The notes under the pieces: model-generated | Database searches by the model: none | Seen by the model: only the letters and a program-made list of their open reading frames with translations | What the model was told of the DNA's origin: nothing | Made by a program: the position numbers and the translations under genes | Shown here: positions 34,875-42,467 of the stretch, one piece after another | How the letters are laid out: every line of letters starts with the position of its first letter | Position numbering within the stretch: the first letter of the stretch is position 1 | Origin: Streptomyces harenosi | GTDB taxonomy: Bacteria > Actinomycetota > Actinomycetes > Streptomycetales > Streptomycetaceae | NCBI RefSeq assembly: GCF_011008945.1 | Contig: NZ_WYCT01000009.1 | Span: 1 to 52,389 of the forward strand | Direction: 5' to 3' | DNA: 52,389 nucleotides

Positions 34875-35035
34875 ACAGGCCAGTGTCCTGACTCCCGGAT
34901 CGACGCTCCTCCCCTGGCCTTCCCGCGCGGCGCGCAGTGGCGTGTCGAAGGGTGCACTCCCCGGTCACAGTGGCGGGACCGTGCCGGATTCGCACCGGCT
35001 TCCTGTCTCCCGTCGCGGCGATGACCCGGTGATAC
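34875..35035 (-). ncRNA. Cobalamin riboswitch upstream of BtuFCD-type operon
   Basis: On the minus strand the leader contains the conserved core in order: GGAAGCCGGTGCGAATCCGG, then CACGGTCCCGCCACTGTGAC (the B12 box), a variable arm and the closing GAGTCAGGACACTGGCC. All belong to the adenosylcobalamin/AqCbl riboswitch family. It lies 45 bp before the binding-protein start, with the AGGAGG site just downstream, so sequestration of the ribosome site or termination on B12 binding is expected. Confidence 0.95.
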
Positions 35036-35098
35036 TACGGTCCGCGGAGCCCGGGCCGAAAGGGCGGGCCCCACCCGCTCGCACGCCCGCCGCCCCCG

Positions 35099-35848
35099 TC
35101 ACGCCTCGCGGACCGCCCGCAGCACCAGCCGTTCGGCGTTCTCGTCGTAGGGGCGGCCGTCGAAACCGCCGAAGACCTCCACCCGGCCGAATCCCGCCTC
35201 CCGCACCATCCGCCGCAGCTCCACCGCGCTGTACACGAACCAGACCAGGGTGGCCCGTGTCACCCGCTCGCCCCGGACCAGCACCCAGTCGCTGCGCAGC
35301 CGCGCCCAGTCGTCCAGCACGGTGTCGGTCTGCACCATCAGGTCGTCACCGCGTCGCACCACCTTGGGCGGGGTGACCTTGCGGGCCAGCAGTTCCTTGC
35401 CGGCGAGGTCCAGGACGAGGGTGCCGCCGGGGGCCAGAGACGTGAACATGACGCGGAGCACACGGGCGTTGTCGGCCGGGTCCTCGAAGTAGCCGAAGGA
35501 GGTGAACATGTTGAGGACGACGTCGAAGCCGCCGGGTGCCTCGTACGCGCGCGCGTCGGCCCGCACGTACCTGACCTGGGCACCGGCGTCGGCCGCCCGC
35601 TTGCGTGCCCGCTCCAGCATGGGCGCGCTCAGGTCCACTCCGGTGACGTCGTATCCGCGGCGGGCGAGCGGCACGGTGAACACGCCCGGTCCGCAGCACA
35701 GGTCCAGCACCCGGGCGCCGGCGGGGAAGGCCAGCAGGGGAGAGGTGTCGAGCAGTTCCTCGGCCTGTGCGTGGCGCTGCTCGGAGAAGAGGAAGTCGTA
35801 GAACTCGGTCCAGAAGTCATCGTCCTGGAACCCGCCCGTCCGTGTCAT
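35099..35848 (-). CDS. Class I SAM-dependent methyltransferase
   Basis: The 249-residue protein has the Rossmann methyltransferase motifs: I in RVLDLCCGPGVFTVPLARRG, II in VTGVDLSAPML, the acidic RADARAY and IV in FDVVLNMFTSFGYF. The C-terminal part supplies the acceptor pocket. The hinge FTSFGYF with GYFEDP is typical of small-molecule N- or O-methyltransferases. It follows the MFS gene by 6 bp and ends the riboswitch-led operon, so it probably methylates the product or an intermediate of that pathway. Confidence 0.85.
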   Translation of the reverse strand: MTRTGGFQDDDFWTEFYDFLFSEQRHAQAEELLDTSPLLAFPAGARVLDLCCGPGVFTVPLARRGYDVTGVDLSAPMLERARKRAADAGAQVRYVRADARAYEAPGGFDVVLNMFTSFGYFEDPADNARVLRVMFTSLAPGGTLVLDLAGKELLARKVTPPKVVRRGDDLMVQTDTVLDDWARLRSDWVLVRGERVTRATLVWFVYSAVELRRMVREAGFGRVEVFGGFDGRPYDENAERLVLRAVREA

Positions 35849-35854
35849 GCGGTC

Positions 35855-37081
35855 TCAGTGCTCCTTCGTCGTCATCGCGGGAGTGGGGCGTTTGGCCGGG
35901 GCATCGCGCAACGCCAGCAGCACCGGGGGCAGCAGCAGGCACTGCACCGCCGCCAGCAGCCAGAACCAGCCCGTGTTACCGGCGCGTTCGCCGAGTCCGT
36001 ACAGTTGCCCGCCCAGCACTCCGCTGGCGCAGGCGCCCAGCCCCGCGGCCAGCCGCTGCCGGCCGAAGACCACGGCGTCGGAGCACGGGCTGCGGCGCAG
36101 CGCCTCCAGGTCGTTCTTCAGGAACAGGACGATGTCGCCCAGCGTGACCAGCACCCCGCCCGCCACGAGCGCCGGCCGGGTGCCGATCCCGAGGACGGCC
36201 AGTCCGGCCGCCAGGCCCGCGAAGCCGGCCGTGAGCGCCGTCGCGTACGGCATCCGCTGGATCAGGCCGGACGCGAGGGGCTGCACGACGATGACCAGCG
36301 TGAAGCAGAGCAGCAGGACGAGGCTGTAGAAGGCGCTGGATGCCCGTTCGACGGCGTACACCGCCAGGAAGTGCTGGAAGTGGAAGTAGAGGTAGAAGGC
36401 GAGCGCGTTGGCGGCGAACGGCAGGGCCGCCGTCCCGGCCGGCAGGCCCCGCCCGGCCTCCCGCTCGCCCGGTTCCCGGGCCCCGGCCGCCGCGGGGAGC
36501 CGCGCGTGGCCCGCGGTGACCAGGACGAACAGGGCCGTGACCGCCGTGAACAGCCAGCCGGGGGAGGACAGCACGAACGGCCCGGCGACCAGCGGCCCCA
36601 CCGCCATGCCCGCGTTGAGGGCCGCGTTGCCCGCCGACAGGAAGGCGGGGCGTTGCTCGTCGTCCACGCCGTGCACGAGGTAGGCCTTGTTGGCGGGCAG
36701 GTACAGCGCGGCGCCGCAGCACGTCAGGACCAGGGCCCCGACGGCCAGGGGCGGCCAGCGCAGGGCCAGCAGCAGGCCGACGAAGCCGGCCGTGCGGATG
36801 ATCAGCGCCCACAGCATCGTGCGGCGCAGGCCCACGCGGTCCGCCAGCGCGCCGCCCACGATCCCGCCGGAGAACTGCACGAGGGAGGCCACGGCCAGCA
36901 CCACCCCCACCGTGCCGAGCCCCATTCCGAGCCGTTCGTGCAGGAACACCGACATGAACGGCAGGACCATGAAGCTGCCGAGCGGGATCAGGAACGAGCT
37001 CAGCAGCAGGAAACGCAGCGGGCCGTCGAGTGCGGACAGCGCGGCCCGCAGTCCTTGCCCGCCCGGCGCGCCTTCACCCAC
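35855..37081 (-). CDS. MFS exporter of the riboswitch-led operon
   Basis: The 408-residue, twelve-helix protein (GTG 37081, 8-bp overlap with the ATP-grasp gene) carries the MFS motif GALADRVGLRRTMLWAL after TM2 and PANKAYLVHGVDDEQR between TM4 and TM5. This resembles the MFS_1 drug/sugar efflux group. Its tight coupling to a ligase argues that the peptide-like product is exported, as with bacilysin-type or metallophore clusters. It could in principle also be an importer. Confidence 0.87.
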   Translation of the reverse strand: MGEGAPGGQGLRAALSALDGPLRFLLLSSFLIPLGSFMVLPFMSVFLHERLGMGLGTVGVVLAVASLVQFSGGIVGGALADRVGLRRTMLWALIIRTAGFVGLLLALRWPPLAVGALVLTCCGAALYLPANKAYLVHGVDDEQRPAFLSAGNAALNAGMAVGPLVAGPFVLSSPGWLFTAVTALFVLVTAGHARLPAAAGAREPGEREAGRGLPAGTAALPFAANALAFYLYFHFQHFLAVYAVERASSAFYSLVLLLCFTLVIVVQPLASGLIQRMPYATALTAGFAGLAAGLAVLGIGTRPALVAGGVLVTLGDIVLFLKNDLEALRRSPCSDAVVFGRQRLAAGLGACASGVLGGQLYGLGERAGNTGWFWLLAAVQCLLLPPVLLALRDAPAKRPTPAMTTKEH

Positions 37082-38327
37082 CGGACGCCTCGCGGCCGGT
37101 GGCCCGGGCCGGCGGAAACGGCTCGGTGAGCACGGTCAAGGCGTTGGCGGCGGCCACCGCGCGGTGCGTGGCCAGTTCGGCGGTCTCGGCCTCCGCGTAG
37201 ACGATGCCCGCGTAACCGCGGCTGTCGGCCAGGTGCTCGACCGGGTCGCCGACGGACCTGACCGGGTACCAGGCCGGTGACCCCGGCATGTCCGCCAGGC
37301 GTTCCAGTCCGGCGACGCCGGTGAACACCCCGGGCGCGGCCGGGTAGCCCAGGACGAAGGCGACGGCGGGCCCGCCGGGCAGGTCCGCGTCCATGAGGCG
37401 GGGGCGGCGGCCGAGCGCGGCCTCGACCATCGCCTCGTACACGTTGACGCCGAGCGCCCGGCACAGGCCCTCGCCGACCAGGGCGCCACCGATCCGGGGA
37501 TTGATCTCGACGACCTCCGGGCCCGCGGTGGTCAGGACGAACTCCACGTGTGCGAAACGGTCGGTGTAGCCGATCGCCGCCAGCACCTCGCCGAGCCACC
37601 GCTCCAGCACGGCCCGCCTGGCCTCGGGGAAGGCCACGGGGAAGGCGGTGATCTCCTCCCGGAAGTACGGCTCCGGTGACATCAGCCGGCTGGAGACGCC
37701 CAGCAGCCGGGTCCGGCCCGCCCAGGTGAGGGTCTCGGCGCTGTACACCGGCCCGCTGAAGTACGGCTCCGCGAACAGCCGCCCCTTCAGCTCCCGCCCG
37801 GCCGCCTCGTCCAGGGCCGCCTCCAGCTCCGCCGCGTCGCGGACCAGCCAGACGTTCTGGCTTCCGGTGCCTGCCGTGTCCTTCAGGACGGCGGGCAGAC
37901 CGACTTCCTTGAGCAGCAGCTCCTCCGTACCGCGCCCGGTGACCTCCACGGCTCGCCCGCGCGTGAGACCGGCGCCGTGCAGCCGGTTGCGCACGGCCGC
38001 CTTGTCCCGGGTCAGCCGCAGCACGGCCGGATCCAGTCCGGGCAGGCCGAGACGGTCCGTGAGTTCCGCGCCGGCCGGCGTCCAGGTGTCGGTGGAGCTG
38101 ATCAGACCGCGCACCCCGGGAGTCCGGTGCAGCACTTCCGCCATGCGCTCCACGTCGAAGGTGTCGGTCACCACCACGTCGAGGGCGTCCGCCGCGAGCC
38201 GCTCCAGTTCGTACGTGTAGAAGGAGCGGTCACGCGTGAGCAGGATCAGTCGCTCGCCGAGCGCGTCGGCAGCGCGTACCAGGTGACCGAGTCCGAAGGT
38301 GAGGGACTCCAGGCAGACGACGCTCAC
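37074..38327 (-). CDS. ATP-grasp ligase of the riboswitch-led operon
   Basis: The 417-residue protein (GTG 38327, GTGA overlap upstream) has a preATP-grasp domain (LILLTRDRSFYTYELERLAA, SSTDTWTPAGAELTDRLGLP), the nucleotide loop AVLKDTAGTGSQNVWLVRDA, then LFAEPYFSGPVYSAETLTW and the metal site HVEFVLTTAGPEVVEINPRI. This is the carboxylate-amine ligase type (BacD/L-amino-acid ligase relatives), which couples an amino acid to an amine by way of an acyl phosphate. It probably joins the diamino acid made by the two preceding enzymes to another amino or carboxylic acid. It is unrelated in detail to the ATP-grasp gene at 17.3 kb. Confidence 0.87.
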   Translation of the reverse strand: MSVVCLESLTFGLGHLVRAADALGERLILLTRDRSFYTYELERLAADALDVVVTDTFDVERMAEVLHRTPGVRGLISSTDTWTPAGAELTDRLGLPGLDPAVLRLTRDKAAVRNRLHGAGLTRGRAVEVTGRGTEELLLKEVGLPAVLKDTAGTGSQNVWLVRDAAELEAALDEAAGRELKGRLFAEPYFSGPVYSAETLTWAGRTRLLGVSSRLMSPEPYFREEITAFPVAFPEARRAVLERWLGEVLAAIGYTDRFAHVEFVLTTAGPEVVEINPRIGGALVGEGLCRALGVNVYEAMVEAALGRRPRLMDADLPGGPAVAFVLGYPAAPGVFTGVAGLERLADMPGSPAWYPVRSVGDPVEHLADSRGYAGIVYAEAETAELATHRAVAAANALTVLTEPFPPARATGREASGG

Positions 38328-39346
38328 GCCACCGGCTCCTTCCCGCTCGCCGGGCAGGCCGTGCGTCGCCAGGCCATCGTGGACCAGGGCATGGACATCT
38401 CCTCGGGCGCGCGGACCTCGGCCGGTTTCAGCGCGGCAGGGTCCAGGGCTTCGGTGTGGCGGGCGAAGACGCGGTCGACGTAGCGGTGTCCGGTGTCGGC
38501 GCCGATCACCAGGTGCAGCCGGTCGGGGTGGCGGCGCGCCTCGTACGTCGCGGCCAGGTATCCGGCTCCGGTGGACAGCCCGGCGAAGACCGCGTGGTCG
38601 CGCAGCAGCGCCACCGTGCCGGACATGGCGTGCGTGAAGTCCAGCCAGTGGAGGCCGTCGTAGAGGTGGTGGCGGACGTTGTCGAAGACGATCGACGATC
38701 CGATGCCGGCGATGATCGCCTCCGGGTCGTGGTGGTCCTGGCTGCCGAAGGTGACGCTCCCGAAGGGCTGCACGCCGATCAGCCGCACCGAGGGGTCGGT
38801 GGCGCGCAGACGTTCCACGATGCCGCCCGTCGAGGCTCCCGAGCCGACCCCGCCGACGAGGGTCAGCGCGGTGGCCGGGAACGTGGACGCGATGAGGTCG
38901 GCGACCTCGTGGTAGCCGAGGTAGTGGACGTCGTCGTGGTACTGGCGCATCCAGTGCCAGTCCGGGTGGCGGGCGAGGAGTTCCTTCACCCGCCGCACCC
39001 GCAGCTCCTGGTCCAGTTTGAGGTTCTCGGAGGGTCTGACCTGTTCCACGGTGGCGCCGAGGATCTCCAGCTGGGCGCGGGTGGTGGTGTCCACGGTGGT
39101 GGACGCGACGATGTGGCAGCGCATGCCGTAGCGGTGGCAGGCCAGCGCCAGGGCGTAGGCGTAGATGCCGCTGGAGCTGTCGATCAGGGTCTGTCCCGGG
39201 CGGATCGTGCCCCGCTCCAGGAGGTGGCGGACGGCGGAGAGCGCCGAGTAGATCTTCATCGACTCGAACCGGACGAGGACGACGCCGTCGGAGAGCCGGA
39301 CGAGGTCGGGCACCTTCAGGGCGTCGGCGATGTGGGAGTGGATCAC
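38324..39346 (-). CDS. CysK/SbnA-like PLP-dependent beta-replacement enzyme
   Basis: The 340-residue protein starts at GTG 39346 (GTGA overlap with the kinase; AAGGAGG in the kinase end). It is a fold type II PLP enzyme: the Schiff-base Lys lies in ESMKIYSALSAV, the substrate loop in DSSSGIYAYALA (where cysteine synthases have TSGNTG), the phosphate loop in GGVGSGASTGGIVERL and the pyridine-contacting GADTGHRYVD near the end. The SSSG loop is like SbnA, which makes a diaminopropionate precursor from O-phosphoserine. With a threonine-kinase-like gene before it, synthesis of a 2,3-diamino acid from phospho-threonine or phospho-serine is a good hypothesis. Confidence 0.85.
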   Translation of the reverse strand: MIHSHIADALKVPDLVRLSDGVVLVRFESMKIYSALSAVRHLLERGTIRPGQTLIDSSSGIYAYALALACHRYGMRCHIVASTTVDTTTRAQLEILGATVEQVRPSENLKLDQELRVRRVKELLARHPDWHWMRQYHDDVHYLGYHEVADLIASTFPATALTLVGGVGSGASTGGIVERLRATDPSVRLIGVQPFGSVTFGSQDHHDPEAIIAGIGSSIVFDNVRHHLYDGLHWLDFTHAMSGTVALLRDHAVFAGLSTGAGYLAATYEARRHPDRLHLVIGADTGHRYVDRVFARHTEALDPAALKPAEVRAPEEMSMPWSTMAWRRTACPASGKEPVA

Positions 39347-40242
39347 CCGTAGCCTCCTTGGGCGAAGGAACACTGGTGGCCGAGCGAGCGGAAGAAGGCG
39401 GAGAGGTCCGACTTGACGTCGGCGTCGAGGCGGGCGGAGAAGAGGTAGCCGATCAGGCAGCCGGTGTGGGCGACGAAGACGCCGTCGGCACCGAATCGCT
39501 CGCGGTGGGCGAGCATGCTGTCGAACGCCGCCTTGGGCAGGACGCTCTGCGACAGGGCGGCGCTGGCGGTGGCCGCCCGTGCGACGGCCGCCGGGTCGCC
39601 CGAGGCGAAGCCCTTCAGCAGATCGGTCAGACAGCGTTCGTACTCCTGCCCGTGCCGCCGGTAGTGCTCCAGCAGCAGGCCGGTGACGGCGGCGGTGTCC
39701 ACCGTCCCGGGCTCGGTGATGTACGCGGTGTGGAAGCCGATCTCCGTCCCCAGCCGCCGGATCACCCGGTGCCGGCCGCTGAGGTACAGCGCGAACTCGT
39801 CGAGGAAGACACTGTCGGCCCGCTCGATCGCCGCCAGGACACCGAGGACCACGTCCGTGTCGTAGGGGAGGGCGAACAGCCGGAACAGGCACCGCAGGGT
39901 GGCCACGATGTCGGCGGTCGAACTCGCCATCCCCACGCCTACCCGCAGGTCGGAGTGGACGCTCCAGCGGCCCGGCGGCATCGTGAGCCCGAAGTGCTCC
40001 AGGAAGAGCCGGGCCGCCGTCGCGGACTTCTCCCCGAGGGGCGGCGGGCTCGGCGGATCCGTCCCGTGGGTGAAGTACACCCAGGAATGGCGGTCCACGG
40101 GGAAGGACACCACGGCGATGTCCGGCCGGTGGCCCGCCCGCAGCGGACCCTGGTACAGCTCGCCCAGGGTGCCGTGGCAGACACCGGACACGGTGCGGCC
40201 CGGCAGGTGCCGCTCCCGATGCGTCTCCCCGGGTGTCAGCAC
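39343..40242 (-). CDS. GHMP kinase, PduX/L-threonine kinase-like
   Basis: From GTG 40242 the protein has 299 residues, about PduX length; the frame is open to 40410 and the start is uncertain. The N-terminus GVCHGTLGELYQGPL matches the PduX opening, and the GHMP ATP loop is GVGMASSTADIVATLRCL. DGVFVAHTGCLIGYLF is the third GHMP motif. PduX phosphorylates L-threonine to L-threonine O-3-phosphate, a precursor of the cobalamin nucleotide loop; related kinases serve 2,3-diaminobutyrate synthesis in lipopeptide clusters. A cobalamin riboswitch upstream and a CysK-like gene coupled downstream point to threonine (or serine) phosphorylation in a B12-regulated side pathway. Confidence 0.82.
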   Translation of the reverse strand: MLTPGETHRERHLPGRTVSGVCHGTLGELYQGPLRAGHRPDIAVVSFPVDRHSWVYFTHGTDPPSPPPLGEKSATAARLFLEHFGLTMPPGRWSVHSDLRVGVGMASSTADIVATLRCLFRLFALPYDTDVVLGVLAAIERADSVFLDEFALYLSGRHRVIRRLGTEIGFHTAYITEPGTVDTAAVTGLLLEHYRRHGQEYERCLTDLLKGFASGDPAAVARAATASAALSQSVLPKAAFDSMLAHRERFGADGVFVAHTGCLIGYLFSARLDADVKSDLSAFFRSLGHQCSFAQGGYG

Positions 40243-40313
40243 CGGCCGGTCCGGCCCGTCCAGGAGCGGGCCGGCCGGCATCCGGCGGGGCCGACGGCAA
40301 CTCGCGCGGTCAC
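40236..40313 (-). CDS. Possible 25-residue leader peptide
   Basis: GTG 40313 has an excellent GGAGGAGG ribosome site and opens 25 codons, ending at TGA 40238-40236. The proposed kinase start GTG 40242 lies just before this stop in another frame, so termination could deliver ribosomes to the kinase. It may be a coupling leader between the riboswitch and the kinase. Alternatively the strong ribosome site could mark the true kinase start with a frameshift in between. The translation resembles no known peptide. Confidence 0.4.
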   Translation of the reverse strand: MTARVAVGPAGCRPARSWTGRTGRC

Positions 40314-40444
40314 GGACACGTCCTCCTCCTCGCTCCGAGCCCTGGACCGGGGAGGAGGCACAGCGCATGCCGTACAGCCGTCCGTACCGCCACCCCGGTC
40401 CCGAGGTCACCGTGCACGGCCCGCACGCCGGGCGCGGGCACAGG

Positions 40445-40640
40445 GGCAGATCTTCGGACTCGCGGGCGCGCTCACCGGGGGAACCGGCGGGCGCCTGCCG
40501 GCCGTCGCTTCCCCGGCCGCACAGCCGCGGACCCCGTGCTGTCGACGGCGTCCGTCCCGCTCACCGTTGCGGGACCGTCCCGGATTTCCGCCGGGGTCCC
40601 TCGTGCGTCGCGCCGCCGAAGGTCCGGTGGGACAGGAGGC
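40445..40640 (-). ncRNA. Cobalamin riboswitch upstream of the kinase operon
   Basis: On the minus strand the core reads GGGACCCCGGCGGAAATCCG, then GGACGGTCCCGCAACGGTGA, GCGGGACG, a long variable arm and the terminal GAGTCCGAAGATCTGCC. This matches the cobalamin riboswitch order, although the B12 box has GCAACGGT instead of GCCACTGT. It lies about 130 bp before the leader peptide and 200 bp before the kinase start. It predicts that the operon is switched off by cobalamin. Confidence 0.85.
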
Positions 40641-40871
40641 ACGAACGACTGTGCGCATCAGCGTAGGGTGGCGCGCGTTTCTGCGGCAGGGGGCGCGTCG
40701 CCAGTTGTCCGGAAACGATCGGCGCACGCGCGGGCGTCGGAGCCCGGTGGCGGCTCGGCAGCCACTCTGGCCGGATGTCGCCTCCGTATTCCCGGTCTCC
40801 TCGGCCACACTGGTGCCTCCCACCCCACGCGCACACCGCATGACGGTGTCCCGCGCCCCGGAAGGCACAGG

Positions 40872-41858
40872 ATGCTGCCAGAGACGACGCCCGAGGACGA
40901 CGGCGCGCTCCCGCCGACCACCCGTGAGCGGCGTCCGGCCGATCGCGTCGTCCTGCGCGCGGACCTGCGGGCCGCGCTCCCCGACGCGAGTGCGGCGGTC
41001 GTGGTCACGGCGGCCGTCTTCGTGTTCCTGTACGCGCGCATGGAGTCGGGCGACTCGGCGACGGTCGCGGTCATGCCGTTCATGGACGATCCCGGCACGT
41101 ACTGGATGTACCTGCTCAGCCAGGCGTTCGGCTGGTCGGGGCTGCTGTGGGCCTGGGGCACGGTCATGCTCGGCCTGCTGCTGTCGGGGCCGCGTCCCGC
41201 CCGGCTGCCGGTCTCCCGGCAGGTCCTGGAGCGCTGGCACCGCACCACGAGCCTGACCACGATGGCCCTGATGTTCGCCCACGCGCTGATGTTCGCGGCC
41301 GAACTGGTGCGTTACGAGGCCCAGTTGGCATGGGCCGGGCGGTTGTGGGCGGGGTTCGCGGACGCGTTCGTGCCCGGCTGGTACGACTCCGGGACGGGCC
41401 GGATCGCCATCCCGCTGGGGCAGGGCGCGCTGTATCTGGCCATTCCGCTCGGGCTGCTGTTCTACGTCCGGCACCGCATCGGGGCGAAGACCTGGCGGCG
41501 GCTGCACCGCTTCGTGATCGTCGTCTATGTGCTGAGCGTGTGGCACACCCTGCTGTACGGCACCAACGTCTGGTACGGCGAATGGCCGCGCACCGTGCTG
41601 TGGCTGCTGCAGATCCCGGTCGCCGTCCTGCTGGCCGCCCGGCTGCTGTGGCCCGCCCGGCGGACGGAGCGGCTGGGCGCCCCGGGGCGGGGCGAGGGGG
41701 TGTCCCTGCCGGGCTGGGCGGTGCGGGCCGCCGGCCGGGTGGCCGCCGCGGCCGTCGTGGTGGGTCTGCTCGTCGTGGTGGTCTCCGGCCACGACGGCGG
41801 CCGGGAACGCCCGGCCGAGCCGCCCGCGACGAGCCCGCACGCCCCCGAGCCGGGGTGA
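40872..41858 (+). CDS. Ferric reductase-like transmembrane protein
   Basis: The 328-residue protein starts at ATG 40872 (GGAAGG upstream). After a 35-residue acidic cytoplasmic N-terminus come about six core helices plus a last one near 285-305. Conserved His pairs for two b-type hemes are visible: RWHRTTSLTTMALMFAHALM and RRLHRFVIVVYVLSVWHTLL. This is the ferric-reductase/NOX/MsrQ transmembrane domain without an attached FAD/NADPH domain, so electrons must come from a partner or from quinol. It is divergent from the riboswitch-led operon, and a role in reducing imported or extracellular metal complexes is attractive but unproven. Confidence 0.8.
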   Translation: MLPETTPEDDGALPPTTRERRPADRVVLRADLRAALPDASAAVVVTAAVFVFLYARMESGDSATVAVMPFMDDPGTYWMYLLSQAFGWSGLLWAWGTVMLGLLLSGPRPARLPVSRQVLERWHRTTSLTTMALMFAHALMFAAELVRYEAQLAWAGRLWAGFADAFVPGWYDSGTGRIAIPLGQGALYLAIPLGLLFYVRHRIGAKTWRRLHRFVIVVYVLSVWHTLLYGTNVWYGEWPRTVLWLLQIPVAVLLAARLLWPARRTERLGAPGRGEGVSLPGWAVRAAGRVAAAAVVVGLLVVVVSGHDGGRERPAEPPATSPHAPEPG

Positions 41859-41878
41859 TCCGGGGCCGGGTCACCACC

Positions 41879-42376
41879 TCACGGTCGCGCGGGAGCCGCG
41901 GGGTTCTCGCGCACCGGGTGCTTGCTCATGACCGAGACCCGGTTGAAGGCGTTGATGGTGATGGCGACCCAGATCACCGCGGAGATCTCGTCGTCGGACA
42001 GGGCGGACCGGGCCTCGGCGTACGCGGTGGTCTGCGCGCCCGCGTCCGCGGGGCGGGTGGTCGCCTCCGCCAGGGCGAGCGCCGCGCGTTCCCGGGGGCT
42101 GAACAGCTCGGTGTCCCGCCAGGCCGCCAGGACGCCCAGCCGCCGGGTGGTCTCCCCGGCCCGCAGCGCCGCTCGCGTGTGCACGTCGAGGCAGTATGCG
42201 CAGGCGTTGAGCTGGGAGACGCGCAGGTTGACCAGTTCGACGAGGGCGCGGTCCAGCCCGGCCGCGGCCGCCACGCCCTTCACGGTCTCGGCGGTCGCGG
42301 CCAGCGCGCGGTAGGCGTCGGGGCTCTGCTTGTCGATGTAGACCCGGCTGTCCGGTCCCGCCGTCGTGTCCGTCAT
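41879..42376 (-). CDS. AhpD/carboxymuconolactone-decarboxylase-like peroxidase
   Basis: The 165-residue all-helical protein has the AhpD redox motif CAYCLDVHT (CxxC followed by His), preceded by LVELVNLRVSQLNA. The family includes alkylhydroperoxidase AhpD and Atu0492-like proteins that reduce peroxides through a Cys pair. It ends 21 bp from the convergent ferric-reductase-like gene and is divergent from a pirin gene. This AhpD-pirin pairing is often seen in Streptomyces and suggests a response to redox stress or quinones. Confidence 0.88.
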   Translation of the reverse strand: MTDTTAGPDSRVYIDKQSPDAYRALAATAETVKGVAAAAGLDRALVELVNLRVSQLNACAYCLDVHTRAALRAGETTRRLGVLAAWRDTELFSPRERAALALAEATTRPADAGAQTTAYAEARSALSDDEISAVIWVAITINAFNRVSVMSKHPVRENPAAPARP

Positions 42377-42386
42377 GTGGTCTCCT

Positions 42387-42448
42387 TGATCGGGCGATCA
42401 TGTGTGGTGAGGCATATCATCGACGAGTAGATGTTGAAAGTCGAACAT
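42387..42448. promoter_or_regulatory. Paired inverted repeats between AhpD-like and pirin genes
   Basis: TGATCGGGCGATCA (42387-42400) is a perfect 6+2+6 palindrome next to the AhpD-like start. A weaker ATGTT-N8-AACAT repeat (42431-42448) lies next to the pirin start. One or both could be operators for the divergent genes. Confidence 0.4.
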
Positions 42449-42467
42449 TTTGGGAGAGGGCCGAGCC

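Noticed and set aside
39343..40242. Reading the riboswitch operon as plain cobalamin nucleotide-loop biosynthesis (PduX role)
   Set aside because: A PduX-like kinase would fit, but no CobD-like decarboxylase or other cob/cbi gene is present, and the CysK, ligase, exporter and methyltransferase genes do not belong to that pathway. It is kept as an alternative for the kinase alone.
38324..40300. Apparent fusion of CysK-like protein to an upstream region
   Set aside because: The N-terminal 318 residues are the kinase gene in the wrong frame; GTG 39346 with AAGGAGG is the start.
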